Position numbers and translations under genes: made by a program
The notes under the pieces: model-generated
What the model was told of the DNA's origin: nothing
Databases searched by the model: none
What the model saw: only the letters and a program-made list of their open reading frames with translations
In this document: positions 36,329 through 45,056 of the stretch, one piece after another
Position numbering within the stretch: the stretch's first letter is position 1
How the letters are laid out: each line of letters starts with the position of its first letter
Source: an uncultured Bacteroidales bacterium
GTDB lineage: Bacteria; Bacteroidota; Bacteroidia; Bacteroidales; P3
Assembly: GCA_900315335.1 (NCBI GenBank)
Contig: OMYR01000017.1
Span: forward strand, 1 to 64,000
DNA: 64,000 bases
Direction: 5' to 3'

Positions 36329-37680
36329 ATAAATTATTGATAATTATTAAGCGAGAATATCTTTCAAAGGTCAAGAAAAAATCTTTCTTTGTATTGACTA
36401 TTTTAGGACCTATTCTTATGTCGCTTTTGATAGTTTTGCCTGTTGTTTTGAAAGAAAACGTTTCCAAGACTTATACCGTTATGGTTGTGGATTCAACGAC
36501 TAAGACGGTTATTAATGGCGATACTATTGCGTTTTTTGACGGCAAATTTGTGAGCAATGAAAAGGTGATTTATTCTTATGGTAAGGATATTGAAAAAGCT
36601 CAAAATATGCTTAGGAATGATGAAGTCGATATGGTTTTGGAGATTGTTAAGTCCAACGATAAAGTGCCTATAAAGACTTTTTCATATTTTGCCGATAACG
36701 AACCATCATTGGAAGCCAAGGAAGATGTTCAGCAGCAAGTCAAACAGATATTCAAAAACTCGGTGTTAATGGTCAATTACGATATGAGTAAGGAGGATAT
36801 TGCAATCGTTAATGACCCTCAAATAGAGTCTTACATCACCGATATTCGCACAGGAGAGAGTTCCAATTCTGAGATAAAAATGGTTTTGGGAGCAATTCTC
36901 GGCATTATGATTTATTTCTTTCTATTCTTTTTCGGTGGTCAGATTATGCGAAGTGTGGGGGAGGAGAAAACATCTCGTATTGTGGAGGTTTTGGTGTCTT
37001 CGGTTAAAAGCATATATTTATTATTTGGAAAGATAATAGCCGTTGCGTTGGTAGGTTTGACGCAATTGGGACTTTGGATTGTTTTAACTTTATTGTTAAT
37101 GGGTGGATTAAAGGTTGCACAACCTGATTGGTTTGCAGTGCAGCCACAAGAAAAAATAGAGTTGAACGAAAGAGTTTTTACTGCAAATAAGATTGATACT
37201 TTGAACATAGATACTTCGCCGGCCAATGAAGCGATACAAGAATTGCAGTCGATAAACTTTCCGTTGATTCTTTCAATGTTTTTAGTTTATTTCTTACTTG
37301 GTTATCTATTGTATGGAACGTTGTTTGGGGCGGTGGGTTCTTTGTTGGACGAAGACTCTGATGCAAGTCAGTTTTCATTACCTATAACGGTGCCGTTGAT
37401 TTTTGCGATAGTTTGTTTGCCGATGATTATGCAAGATCCTTCGTCGTCTTTGTCGCAATGGTTGAGTATTATTCCATTTACTTCGCCGATGATTATGCTT
37501 GTTCGAATACCTTATGGAGTTGCTATATGGCAGATAGTTGTGTCTGTTGTGTTGTTGATTTTGACGGTTATCGCAAGCCTTTTTGTGGCTACGAAAATCT
37601 ATCGTTCCGGCATTTTGATGTACGGAAAACAAATAAAATATAAGGATTTATTTAAGTGGATTAAGAAAAAGGAGAACTAA
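36325..37680 (+). CDS. ABC transporter permease (NatB-like)
   Basis: A 451-residue membrane protein. One N-terminal helix (about 22-43) is followed by a large extracytoplasmic domain (about 45-180) and six C-terminal helices starting at MVLGAILGIMIYFFLFFFGGQIMRSVGEEKTSRIVEVLVSS. This is the layout of NatB/ABC-2-type permeases. It forms a transporter with the ATPase just upstream. Confidence 0.88.
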   Translation: MNKLLIIIKREYLSKVKKKSFFVLTILGPILMSLLIVLPVVLKENVSKTYTVMVVDSTTKTVINGDTIAFFDGKFVSNEKVIYSYGKDIEKAQNMLRNDEVDMVLEIVKSNDKVPIKTFSYFADNEPSLEAKEDVQQQVKQIFKNSVLMVNYDMSKEDIAIVNDPQIESYITDIRTGESSNSEIKMVLGAILGIMIYFFLFFFGGQIMRSVGEEKTSRIVEVLVSSVKSIYLLFGKIIAVALVGLTQLGLWIVLTLLLMGGLKVAQPDWFAVQPQEKIELNERVFTANKIDTLNIDTSPANEAIQELQSINFPLILSMFLVYFLLGYLLYGTLFGAVGSLLDEDSDASQFSLPITVPLIFAIVCLPMIMQDPSSSLSQWLSIIPFTSPMIMLVRIPYGVAIWQIVVSVVLLILTVIASLFVATKIYRSGILMYGKQIKYKDLFKWIKKKEN

Positions 37681-37690
37681 GATTTTAGTA

Positions 37691-37753
37691 TAAATATTAT
37701 TTCACTGAATATAAATGTTATTTTACTGAATATAAACATTATTTTGTTGAATA
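37691..37753. repeat. 21-bp-period array 10
   Basis: Three units starting at 37691, 37712 and 37733. Each begins TAAA and ends TGAATA; they match one another at most positions. It starts 10 bases after the permease stop and before its terminator. Confidence 0.88.
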
Positions 37754-37757
37754 TAAG

Positions 37758-37792
37758 CTTGCTTAATTGGTTTCATTAAGCAAGTTTTTTTT
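37758..37792 (+). terminator. intrinsic terminator after the ABC transporter operon
   Basis: CTTGCTTAAT (37758-37767) pairs with ATTAAGCAAG (37775-37784), followed by eight Ts. Confidence 0.88.
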
Positions 37793-37920
37793 GATTGGTT
37801 ATCTTGAAATTTTTAATGGGTAGCGAAGTTTTTTGATTTCAATAATAGACGCAATTTTTTTTCGTTTGTTTAAGCAAGTAGATGTAATCAGTTTTTTGTG
37901 ATAGTTATTTATAAGATGAA

Positions 37921-37962
37921 CATAAACAAAAAGGCATCAAAGTTAGATAACCTTGATGCCTT
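37921..37962 (-). terminator. intrinsic terminator after the 37982 lipoprotein gene
   Basis: AAGGCATCAA (37931-37940) pairs with TTGATGCCTT (37953-37962); on the minus strand it is followed by TTTTTGTTTATG. Confidence 0.7.
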
Positions 37963-37981
37963 AATTCAAAAAAATTAGAAA

Positions 37982-38443
37982 TTAGCTTCTAAGTTTCTTT
38001 TCAGCCATAATAGCGTTGTTCAAACGAGTTTTGTACTCAGGGTTTGAAGTACAATCTTTGATTGTTTGTTCCATAGAAGCAGCTTGTTTTTTAAGGTCAG
38101 CGTAAGCTTTCATAGCAGTAGCGCCCTTAGCTTTGTTGTTTTTAGCTTCTTTTAATTGATCAACGTATTTTTCAAAAGCTTTAACTTTTGCTTCACAAGG
38201 ATCAACTGCAGGCTTTTTAGTCTCTTCTTTCTTTGCAGTTGTTTTAGTTTCTTGTTTTGTAGATTTTGCAGGAGCAGGAGTCTCTGCAACAGGTTCAGCC
38301 TCAGTTGCTGTTTCTTCTGCAACTATTTCAGTTGAAGTTTCCTCAGCAGGAGTTTCTGTTGTTGTTTCAGTAGCTTGTTTACCGCCACAAGCAGCCATAA
38401 GAGCTACGATAGCTGCGCCTAATACGAAATGTTTAATTTTCAT
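37982..38443 (-). CDS. Thr/Glu/Ala-rich lipoprotein
   Basis: A 153-residue lipoprotein. The signal peptide MKIKHFVLGAAIVALMAACG ends in an AAC lipobox (Cys at 19). A low-complexity spacer of Thr, Glu, Ala, Pro and Lys follows (about 22-78). The C-terminal helical domain (about 80-153, DPCEAKVKAFEKYVDQLKEAKNN) holds a Cys pair. It probably reaches from the membrane towards the wall. Function unknown; similar spacer lipoproteins are common in Bacteroidota. Codons are regular and the gene appears well expressed, with its own terminator. Confidence 0.8.
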   Translation of the reverse strand: MKIKHFVLGAAIVALMAACGGKQATETTTETPAEETSTEIVAEETATEAEPVAETPAPAKSTKQETKTTAKKEETKKPAVDPCEAKVKAFEKYVDQLKEAKNNKAKGATAMKAYADLKKQAASMEQTIKDCTSNPEYKTRLNNAIMAEKKLRS

Positions 38444-38665
38444 TGTTTTGATGTTTTTTAATTAATTAATTAAATTATTAATACTTTAAGTATTGTCTAT
38501 CTTTTTTATAATTCAAATATTTGTTCAAAGAATCAACTGCGAAAAAACGTTTCTCATATCGCACACCTCTTTTCACAAGGCAAAAATACAAAAAAAGAAC
38601 AAAAGAAGTCGTTATTTATTAAAAATATTTTGTTTTGTAAATGGCAAAAAATATATTTTATTGAT

Positions 38666-39694
38666 TTAATCCTTTGATTTATTAATAATTATATTCTGTT
38701 GTTGAATCGATTCTTGATGAATAATTTCGTATAATTCTTTTACAAAACTTGTCTCTAAGTCATTGTTTTTTGCATTTTCAGTAATACTTTCCAACACTTC
38801 TTGCCATCTTTTCGACTGAAATATTTGTAAATTCTTATTTTTTTTAACTTGCGCAATTTTGCGACTGACGGCCATTCGTTCGCTAAGAAATTCAATAATA
38901 GAATTGTCTATATCATTTATTTGTTTTCTTAGCAGTCCCAATTCCTCAATATCTTCATTCTTGTTTTTATCTATTATAGGTAAATTTTGCAATAATTGTT
39001 TTAGTTGATTGGTGTTTAATTGTTGGTCTTTGTCTGTTAGTGCTGCACTTGGGTTTATATGTGTTTCAATCATCAAACCGTCAAAACCTGTCGATATGGC
39101 GTTAAATGCAATTTCTCTAACCAAATTCGCTTTCCCCGAAATATGAGATGGGTCGCAAATTATGGGTATATCGTTGCGTAATCGTTTTAATTCCAAAGGT
39201 ATTCTCCACAAAGGAGTTTGACGATACTTGTTTATCGAAAGCGAAAACCCTCTATGAACGGCGATAATGTTTTTTATACCATGTTTTTCAAATCTTTCAA
39301 TAGCACCAAGCCACAAAGCGATATCTGGATTTAGCGGATTTTTAACCATAACGGTTATATTGCTTTTGTCCAAAGACTGTGCTATATCTTCTATTAAGAA
39401 AGGATTTTGTGTAGTCCTTGCGCCAATCCAAACAGCATCGAAACCGTTTTCCAAGCATTGCTCTGCCATATAAGGATTGGCAATCTCCGTACAAATTTTT
39501 AGGTTAAAATCTTTTTTGACTCTGCTAAGCCAGGTAAGACCTTGCTCTTTAACACCCTCGAACCCACCCGGACGAGTGCGGGGTTTCCATAGACCAGCTC
39601 TGAAATAAGTAATACCTAAATCCTTAATGCATTGAGCTGTTTGATACACTTGCTCAAAACTCTCGGCACTACACGGACCACAAACGAGAATCAT
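38666..39694 (-). CDS. fused DAHP synthase/chorismate mutase
   Basis: A 342-residue bifunctional enzyme. The N-terminal type I-beta-like DAHP synthase (about 1-250: GPCSAES, WKPRTRPGGFEG, IICDPSHISGKANLV) makes the first shikimate intermediate. The C-terminal AroQ chorismate mutase (about 255-325: LRKQINDIDNSIIEFLSERMAVSRKIAQVKK) makes prephenate. The fusion is common in Bacteroidota and allows feedback through the mutase domain. The ATG at 39694 lies one base after the stop of a small upstream ORF; a GTG at 39706 is an alternative start inside that ORF. Confidence 0.93.
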   Translation of the reverse strand: MILVCGPCSAESFEQVYQTAQCIKDLGITYFRAGLWKPRTRPGGFEGVKEQGLTWLSRVKKDFNLKICTEIANPYMAEQCLENGFDAVWIGARTTQNPFLIEDIAQSLDKSNITVMVKNPLNPDIALWLGAIERFEKHGIKNIIAVHRGFSLSINKYRQTPLWRIPLELKRLRNDIPIICDPSHISGKANLVREIAFNAISTGFDGLMIETHINPSAALTDKDQQLNTNQLKQLLQNLPIIDKNKNEDIEELGLLRKQINDIDNSIIEFLSERMAVSRKIAQVKKNKNLQIFQSKRWQEVLESITENAKNNDLETSFVKELYEIIHQESIQQQNIIINKSKD

Positions 39695-39695
39695 A

Positions 39696-39869
39696 TTAAT
39701 TGACACTAATCAAAATCGTTTTCTCTAATGTCGGTGAAAAATATTCCTTGCTTTGCGAATACTCAATTATTGTGTCTATTATCTTTTGCGAAGGAACTTG
39801 TGGATATTCTTGTAAAAGCAAATCGCTTTCCCATACTGATAATTCCGAAAATATGTATAACTTTTCCAT
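39696..39869 (-). CDS. possible 57-residue protein coupled to DAHP synthase/chorismate mutase
   Basis: A small ORF running from an ATG at 39867-39869 to a TAA at 39696-39698; the next gene's ATG follows after one base (TAATATG), so the two look translationally coupled. The peptide starts MEKLYIFSELSVWESDLLL and ends TILISVN. It is acidic and Tyr/Ser/Glu-containing, with no signal peptide or membrane helix, and does not look like a Phe/Tyr leader peptide. I do not recognise it. Confidence 0.5.
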   Translation of the reverse strand: MEKLYIFSELSVWESDLLLQEYPQVPSQKIIDTIIEYSQSKEYFSPTLEKTILISVN

Positions 39870-39941
39870 TTTTGTAATTTAGTTTTGGTTTGATTACGCC
39901 ATTATAACGAAGAAAAGTTGTTATTATTATATTATGTATAT

Positions 39942-39975
39942 AAAAAACTTACCAAAACAACGTTTTGGTAAGTTT
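39942..39975 (-). terminator. intrinsic terminator after the 40078 sigma factor gene
   Basis: A perfect 14-bp hairpin (39945-39958 with 39962-39975, arm AAACTTACCAAAAC) with a three-base loop, followed on the minus strand by six Ts. Confidence 0.85.
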
Positions 39976-40077
39976 AATTATTAATAGAATAATTATCGCA
40001 ATAACTCTTCGTGCAATTTTATACTGTTACATATATGTATAAACTATCGTCAAAATTAAATTTGAAAACAAACTATT

Positions 40078-40668
40078 TTATTTCATTGACAAAGACATAG
40101 AATTTTCTTCCGCCAAACGACGCATATTAATCAAAGCATAACGCATTCTACCCAAAGCCGTATTTATACTTACGCCGGTTTTTTCGGCAATCTCCTTAAA
40201 AGACATATCGGCATAATGACGCATAACCAAAACCCTGCGTTGCTCTTTTGGTAATTGCTTGATAAGAAAACGAATATTCTTGTAAATTTGGTCTTTAATC
40301 ATCTCGTCTTCTTTTGTCAAGTCGGGGTGATTCATAACATCGAAAACATTGTATTCATCGTTGGAATAAACCATACGAAACTTCTGATTTTTTCTTATGT
40401 AATCAATTACAAGATTGTGAGCGATGCGCATAACCCATTGAATGAACTTGCCCTCATCGTGATATGTGCCACTACGCAATGTGTTTATGACCTTAATGAA
40501 GGTATCTTGAAAAATATCGTCAGCAAGAGCCTTATCTTTGACCAAAGATATGATATAATTATATACTTTTTGTTGATGGCGTTCCAACAAAGTCTTAAAA
40601 ACTTGTTGTTCTCCGTTTTGATATGCCATAACAAGTTCGTAATCGGTTCTGCTGTCTATCGTATTCAT
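40078..40668 (-). CDS. ECF-type RNA polymerase sigma factor
   Basis: A 196-residue sigma-70-family factor. Region 2 is at about 20-90 (ADDIFQDTFIKVI, FIQWVMRIAHNLVIDYIRK) and region 4 at about 130-185 (LPKEQRRVLVMRHYADMSFKEIAEKTGVSINTALGRMRYALINMR). No anti-sigma gene lies beside it, so it may be a conserved stand-alone sigma factor of Bacteroidota. Its promoter is an ideal housekeeping one. Confidence 0.9.
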   Translation of the reverse strand: MNTIDSRTDYELVMAYQNGEQQVFKTLLERHQQKVYNYIISLVKDKALADDIFQDTFIKVINTLRSGTYHDEGKFIQWVMRIAHNLVIDYIRKNQKFRMVYSNDEYNVFDVMNHPDLTKEDEMIKDQIYKNIRFLIKQLPKEQRRVLVMRHYADMSFKEIAEKTGVSINTALGRMRYALINMRRLAEENSMSLSMK

Positions 40669-40761
40669 AAGAATATTATTTTAGTGTGTTTATTTTTCAA
40701 AAATAATAGTCTTATATCCATGAGATGTTCGTGCTTTTATTGTTTTGTATTATTACAAGTG

Positions 40762-40791
40762 CAAAGGTATTGAATTTTTTTCAAGCGGCAA
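40762..40791 (-). promoter_or_regulatory. promoter of the 40078 sigma factor gene
   Basis: On the minus strand: TTG (40789-40791), 19 bases, TACCTTTG (40762-40769). Exact consensus spacing. Confidence 0.72.
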
Positions 40792-40855
40792 TGAAAATTT
40801 TACAAAAAAATATATTGCCAATATGCTATTTGCTGATTTATAGTTGAATAAAATT

Positions 40856-41023
40856 TTTGCAATATCTGATTTTGTTTTTATAATATCACTAATTGTCGCA
40901 ACAATATCGCAAATAGTAAAAATAATCTCAATAACTGGCAAAATAGTGTTAATAACTAATAAAATAATCTCAATAACTAATAAAATAGTTACTGACACTA
41001 ATTTTGTGGTATTACTAATTAAG
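40856..41023. repeat. 21-bp-period array 11 (longest, about eight units)
   Basis: Units start at 40856, 40877, 40898, 40919, 40940, 40961, 40982 and 41003. The four from 40919 are cleanest, with A-tract starts and cores TCTCAATAACT, GTGTTAATAACT and TTACTGACACT. The last unit covers the stop codon and final residues of the CitC-CitG gene. The 345-base gap between the two genes contains only this array and the sigma promoter. Confidence 0.9.
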
Positions 41024-42790
41024 AACGGAATAAATGAAAATGGTTAAAGAAAGCATATCGGCAGCCCCTCCGGGGGATATATTCTCGCGGATATATTTAT
41101 TATTAAGTTTTTGCAATTCGGAAATAGAAAAATCATTGCTTGAAAACATTTGTTTTGCTTCGTTTTTGACGTTTTGTGCCGTTTGTCTGCCTTTGCGATA
41201 ATAAATATTGGTATCATCTAAGGTACTCATAATAAGAAATAGCAATCTATGAAGGCAATGTTCATCGTCTTTATTGGCTTGATAAAAGTCTAACCAAGAC
41301 GAAAACAACTCTTCGTAACCCTCTCTTGCCATAGCCAAAGCACCTTTGATGTTATTAGTTTTCAAAACATCGTTGCCGTGAGTTTCTTGCGGCTGAGGAA
41401 AATTGTTTGCTATCGTTTTAATTAAATCTTGTAATGATTGTTTTGAAATTTCAATGTCATCGCCGTTGTTATTGCTGCAATTTATACCTTTATATAATAT
41501 ATGTGCAGCACAAAAAACGACAATCCCCATAGAAAACAATGCACCTTTATGAGTATTTATGCCGTTGGTTGCATCAAACATCGCTTTTTCGGCTTCAATC
41601 CCAATGGAACGAATGAGATTTATATCGGCAAGTTTTTCGTTAAAACCAAGCAAGGCAAGTTTAGTGAAATAAGGATGTAAAGCGTTGATGCTTTTATTCA
41701 TTAAAGTGTAATCCATATCCTGATGAGCCCCACTGTCGGATTTATCTACCAATCCCGGCTTTGGAGTTGTATCCAACTCTTCTTGTAAAGACTGTTTTGC
41801 CAACATAGAAATTATATATGGTAGAGTAGTAGTATATGCAAATTTTATGGTATGTCTAAGGCTTTTTGTCTTTATATAGTTCCTTAAAGCACTTGCACTA
41901 ATCACTTCTTGTTCGGCTTCCAATCTTTTTATTTCAAAAACATTGATACCTTTTTTCGGTAAAGTTTCGTGCATAATCTCATTATATCGTTTTGTGAGAG
42001 CATCGGTTGGTTCGCTGCCGACAAAACGAATTTTTATGTTTAGACTCGGAGCAATGAATTTAACAAACAAATCCAAATCCAAATTTATATGTGTGTCCGT
42101 CGTATCATTCAAATCTTTAATGAAATACGTGGGAAAAGTGAGTTTAGATACTGCGTAGTCGCTGCCTTGTAACACCGTTACGTTTTCTAAGTTCTTCGTG
42201 CCACTCTCAATCATTGCTTTGCGTTCGGAATATGAAAATATTGAAACGTCTTCTTTTACTGCAATTATAAATAGATTATCCACCTTTTTTGCGGCTTGTT
42301 CTATCAAAAAGCGATGACCTTTGGTAAAAGGATTGCAATTCATAACTATGCAGCCATTCACTCCCTGTTTGCTATTGCTTTTAAGGTAAGAGCAGTAATC
42401 ATTAATGTTTTTAAGATTATTCTCCAATAAAATTGCCTTGTCGGATTGTGCCAAAAGTTCAAAACCCAAAGAAGAGAAAATTTCTTTATTGCTCGGTTTT
42501 GTAAATACTTTTACGCTGTTATGGTTTTGTGTCGCTATACTTATAAGATGTGAAATAAGTCTGTTACTTAATCCGTTGCCTTTTTCTTCATCGCTTACTG
42601 CCAAACATTTTATTATATTGTCTTTTAAGCCACCACCTGCCAAAATCCTATCATCATCTAAACGAAAAACACAAGCATAATAATCCACATCATCTAATCG
42701 TAAATCATTGCGATTTAGAAATTCTTCCACTTTTTTACGAGTAGATTTTAAGGATAATGGCATTGTGCGTATTTCGTATTCCGAGTACAT
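41015..42790 (-). CDS. citC-citG: fused citrate lyase ligase (CitC) and triphosphoribosyl-dephospho-CoA synthase (CitG)
   Basis: A 591-residue two-enzyme protein. Residues about 1-130 are a GNAT-like domain and about 140-325 a nucleotidyltransferase domain (GCIVMNCNPFTKGHRFLIEQA, ISASALRNYI), together CitC, which acetylates the citrate lyase prosthetic group. From about 330 to 591 it is CitG (TPKPGLVDKSDSGAHQDMDY, HPYFTKLAL, GINTHKGALFSMGI), which makes the prosthetic-group precursor. CitC and CitG are usually separate proteins, and the better known fusion is CitX-CitG. No frame break is visible at the join. Its 3' end touches array 11. Confidence 0.9.
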   Translation of the reverse strand: MYSEYEIRTMPLSLKSTRKKVEEFLNRNDLRLDDVDYYACVFRLDDDRILAGGGLKDNIIKCLAVSDEEKGNGLSNRLISHLISIATQNHNSVKVFTKPSNKEIFSSLGFELLAQSDKAILLENNLKNINDYCSYLKSNSKQGVNGCIVMNCNPFTKGHRFLIEQAAKKVDNLFIIAVKEDVSIFSYSERKAMIESGTKNLENVTVLQGSDYAVSKLTFPTYFIKDLNDTTDTHINLDLDLFVKFIAPSLNIKIRFVGSEPTDALTKRYNEIMHETLPKKGINVFEIKRLEAEQEVISASALRNYIKTKSLRHTIKFAYTTTLPYIISMLAKQSLQEELDTTPKPGLVDKSDSGAHQDMDYTLMNKSINALHPYFTKLALLGFNEKLADINLIRSIGIEAEKAMFDATNGINTHKGALFSMGIVVFCAAHILYKGINCSNNNGDDIEISKQSLQDLIKTIANNFPQPQETHGNDVLKTNNIKGALAMAREGYEELFSSWLDFYQANKDDEHCLHRLLFLIMSTLDDTNIYYRKGRQTAQNVKNEAKQMFSSNDFSISELQKLNNKYIRENISPGGAADMLSLTIFIYSVLN

Positions 42791-42815
42791 CTTGATTTAT
42801 GATATTGAATTTGTT

Positions 42816-43370
42816 TTAGAAATCGTTGAAAATTTCTTGATATTTTAACGAAAATTCAGGAGAGAAGGTTAAAAATTCATCTGTCAATTGCTTGATACGA
42901 CAAAGTAATTCTTGTGTGGTGTGAGTGAAATTTCTCATACAAAATCTTGCTTCGTTATCACACAAAAGGCATTTACGTTTTTCGTAGCCGACTTGCTCAC
43001 GACTTATAATATTGAAATTCTTGTCCAAAATATCAATATCAAACAAACGTCCCAATATATGGTTTTCTTCAATAAGACAACAAAGTTTTTTTGCTTTCAA
43101 AGGCTCAATATCGGTTGTCAAATAAAATTCGTAACCTGTTTTAAGTATATGTTCTTCACTATCTATGGTGTTTTTATTAAAGGTCTTTATTATTTCATCT
43201 TTTGCCGCAAGACCTATTACTAATGACTCTTTGTTTATTTTAACGCTTCCTGGCATAACGACAGTCAGACAAATAAGCGTTTTACAATTCGTTTCGCTAA
43301 GAAATCTCCTCTGACGCTCTTGTCTGTTATCCCTGCTTTGCAATAGTTCTTCTAATGTAATAGGTTCCAT
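42816..43370 (-). CDS. citX: holo-citrate lyase synthase
   Basis: A 184-residue CitX, which attaches the CitG-made precursor to the acyl carrier subunit CitD. The family pattern is seen in ITLEELLQSRDNRQERQRRFL near the N-terminus, LTVVMPGSVKINKESLVIG (about 36-54) and DIDILDKNFNIISREQVG, followed by a cysteine-containing RKCLLCDNEARFCMR. It is 25 bases upstream of the CitC-CitG gene. Confidence 0.9.
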   Translation of the reverse strand: MEPITLEELLQSRDNRQERQRRFLSETNCKTLICLTVVMPGSVKINKESLVIGLAAKDEIIKTFNKNTIDSEEHILKTGYEFYLTTDIEPLKAKKLCCLIEENHILGRLFDIDILDKNFNIISREQVGYEKRKCLLCDNEARFCMRNFTHTTQELLCRIKQLTDEFLTFSPEFSLKYQEIFNDF

Positions 43371-43412
43371 AGATGCGAATATTTTTGCTGATATGAAATT
43401 AAAATCACCAAA

Positions 43413-43464
43413 AGGCTTGTAAGTAAAAACGTCTTTTGCGTTTTATTTAATTACTTACAAGTCT
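43413..43464 (-). other. stem-loop between citF and citX
   Basis: AGGCTTGTAAGTAA (43413-43426) pairs with 43451-43464 with one mismatch, and an inner AAACG/CGTTT stem extends it. It lies within the operon after citF and has no T-run, so it may lower or stabilise expression between the structural genes and the maturation genes. Confidence 0.65.
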
Positions 43465-43503
43465 TATAATGGCGATTTCTATCGTTTTTGAATATATCCG
43501 GAA

Positions 43504-45039
43504 TTATCCTTCAATATTTTTGATAACGTCCAAAACGCTGCCGTCTCTATTCATTACAACACCTACAACCTTATCGCCAAATGGCAAAGGATCGGCATCG
43601 CCTATGATAGATTTGGCTTTTTTAGCAAGGTCATGAATATCTACTATGTTCAAACCGGCTTTCTTCAATCTCTCTGCTATTTCAGGACGGCGAGGATTGA
43701 CTGCAATTCCGTATTCGGTTACAATAACATCAACGCTTGAACCCGGAGTGATTAAAGTCGTTACTTCATCAACAACGCAAGGTATTCTACCTCTTAGCAA
43801 TGGACAAACAATGATTGACAAAGCAGCATCTTCCGCCGTATCTTGGTGTCCTCCTATTGCTCCACGAATAATACCGTCGGAACCCACCAATACATTAACA
43901 TTGAAATTAACATCGACTTCCAATGCACTCAAAATAACCATATCCAAATAGTGTGTTGCACTGCCTTGTTCGTCTTTACTTGCGTATTCGTTGGCAGATG
44001 CTTCTTTGTGCATTTCGTTGTTTTTGATTGATTCGGCAGCAACTTTATCAAATGACTGAACATCTATCAGTTTCTCAATCAAACCTTCTTCAAACATTTT
44101 AACCATGTGTGCTGTTATACCACCCAAAGCGTAAGAAGCCTTGATGCCTTGTTCAATCATACTTTCTCTAATGTATTTAACAGCAGCCAATGATGCTCCA
44201 CCGGAGCCTGTTTGGATTGAAAAGCCGTCTTTGAAATAACCTCCGTTGATAATAACTTTTGCAGCCTGTTTTGCAAGAAGAATATCGCGTGGATTCTTTG
44301 TATCACGAATAGCACCCGAAGCAATCTTTGATGAATCGCCGACGCTTTCAACCTCTACAACGTAATCGACATAACTTTCAGAGATAGATGCAGGAGTATT
44401 AGGATAAGCAACCAAATCATCAGTCAATATAACCACTTTATCTGCATTCTGGGCGTCAGGTATAGCGTAACCTAACGAACCACAAATGGATTTTGCGTTT
44501 TCACTTCTCGAAAATCCGCAAGCATTACCCAAAGCATCAGAAGAACTTGCTCCGATAAACGCTACATCTATATGTTCATCGCCATTAATAATTGCACTAC
44601 CTCTGCCACCATGCGAGCGGAAGATTACAGGCTCTTTCATAAGTCCCTTTGATATTGCGTCAGCCAACTTACCTCTCATACCGGAGGTTGATATGGATGT
44701 AATCACACCGTTTTTAATGTGTTCGATAAGTGGTTCATGAACATCTTGCAAAGAAGAAGCCGCAAGACGAAGATTTTTATATCCCATTTGGGCTAACTTA
44801 TCTACAACCATATTAACCACTTTGTCGCCACCACGGAAATGATGATGAAAACTTATGGTCATACCGTCTTTTAGACCTGACTGTTTAATAGCCTGCTCCA
44901 AAGTAACTAATTTAGGAGATTCTTTTTGAAAATCTTTTTTGAATGTAGTTGCTTTATTTTCTGCACTTTTATATACTTGTTTATTCATTTTGGCAGCCTG
45001 TGCCTGTATATCTGCCATTCTATCTTTCAATGTACTCAT
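43504..45039 (-). CDS. citF: citrate lyase alpha subunit (citrate CoA-transferase)
   Basis: A 511-residue CitF, which swaps acetyl for citryl on the carrier subunit. Typical segments are LKDGMTISFHHHFRGGDKVVNMV, IRSHGGRGSAIINGDEHIDVAFIGA-type glycine loops (about 130-165), and the C-terminal VIVTEYGIAVNPRRPEIAERL. The ATG lies one base after the citE stop, and a strong Shine-Dalgarno sequence is embedded in the last codons of citE. Confidence 0.95.
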   Translation of the reverse strand: MSTLKDRMADIQAQAAKMNKQVYKSAENKATTFKKDFQKESPKLVTLEQAIKQSGLKDGMTISFHHHFRGGDKVVNMVVDKLAQMGYKNLRLAASSLQDVHEPLIEHIKNGVITSISTSGMRGKLADAISKGLMKEPVIFRSHGGRGSAIINGDEHIDVAFIGASSSDALGNACGFSRSENAKSICGSLGYAIPDAQNADKVVILTDDLVAYPNTPASISESYVDYVVEVESVGDSSKIASGAIRDTKNPRDILLAKQAAKVIINGGYFKDGFSIQTGSGGASLAAVKYIRESMIEQGIKASYALGGITAHMVKMFEEGLIEKLIDVQSFDKVAAESIKNNEMHKEASANEYASKDEQGSATHYLDMVILSALEVDVNFNVNVLVGSDGIIRGAIGGHQDTAEDAALSIIVCPLLRGRIPCVVDEVTTLITPGSSVDVIVTEYGIAVNPRRPEIAERLKKAGLNIVDIHDLAKKAKSIIGDADPLPFGDKVVGVVMNRDGSVLDVIKNIEG

Positions 45040-45056
45040 TTTACAGCTCCTCCTTT
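45039..45056 (-). promoter_or_regulatory. unusual strong Shine-Dalgarno sequence for citF
   Basis: On the minus strand AAAGGAGGAGCTGTAAAATG precedes citF; the AAGGAGGA lies within the last citE codons (Lys-Glu-Glu-Leu). Most other genes in the window have no such motif. Confidence 0.8.

Noticed and set aside
40753-40998. ORFs with seven-residue repeats running through arrays (also 5222-5425 and 15450-15575)
   Set aside because: A 21-bp period automatically produces heptapeptide repeats when stop codons happen to be absent; the sequences are Ile/Asn-rich with no start signals.
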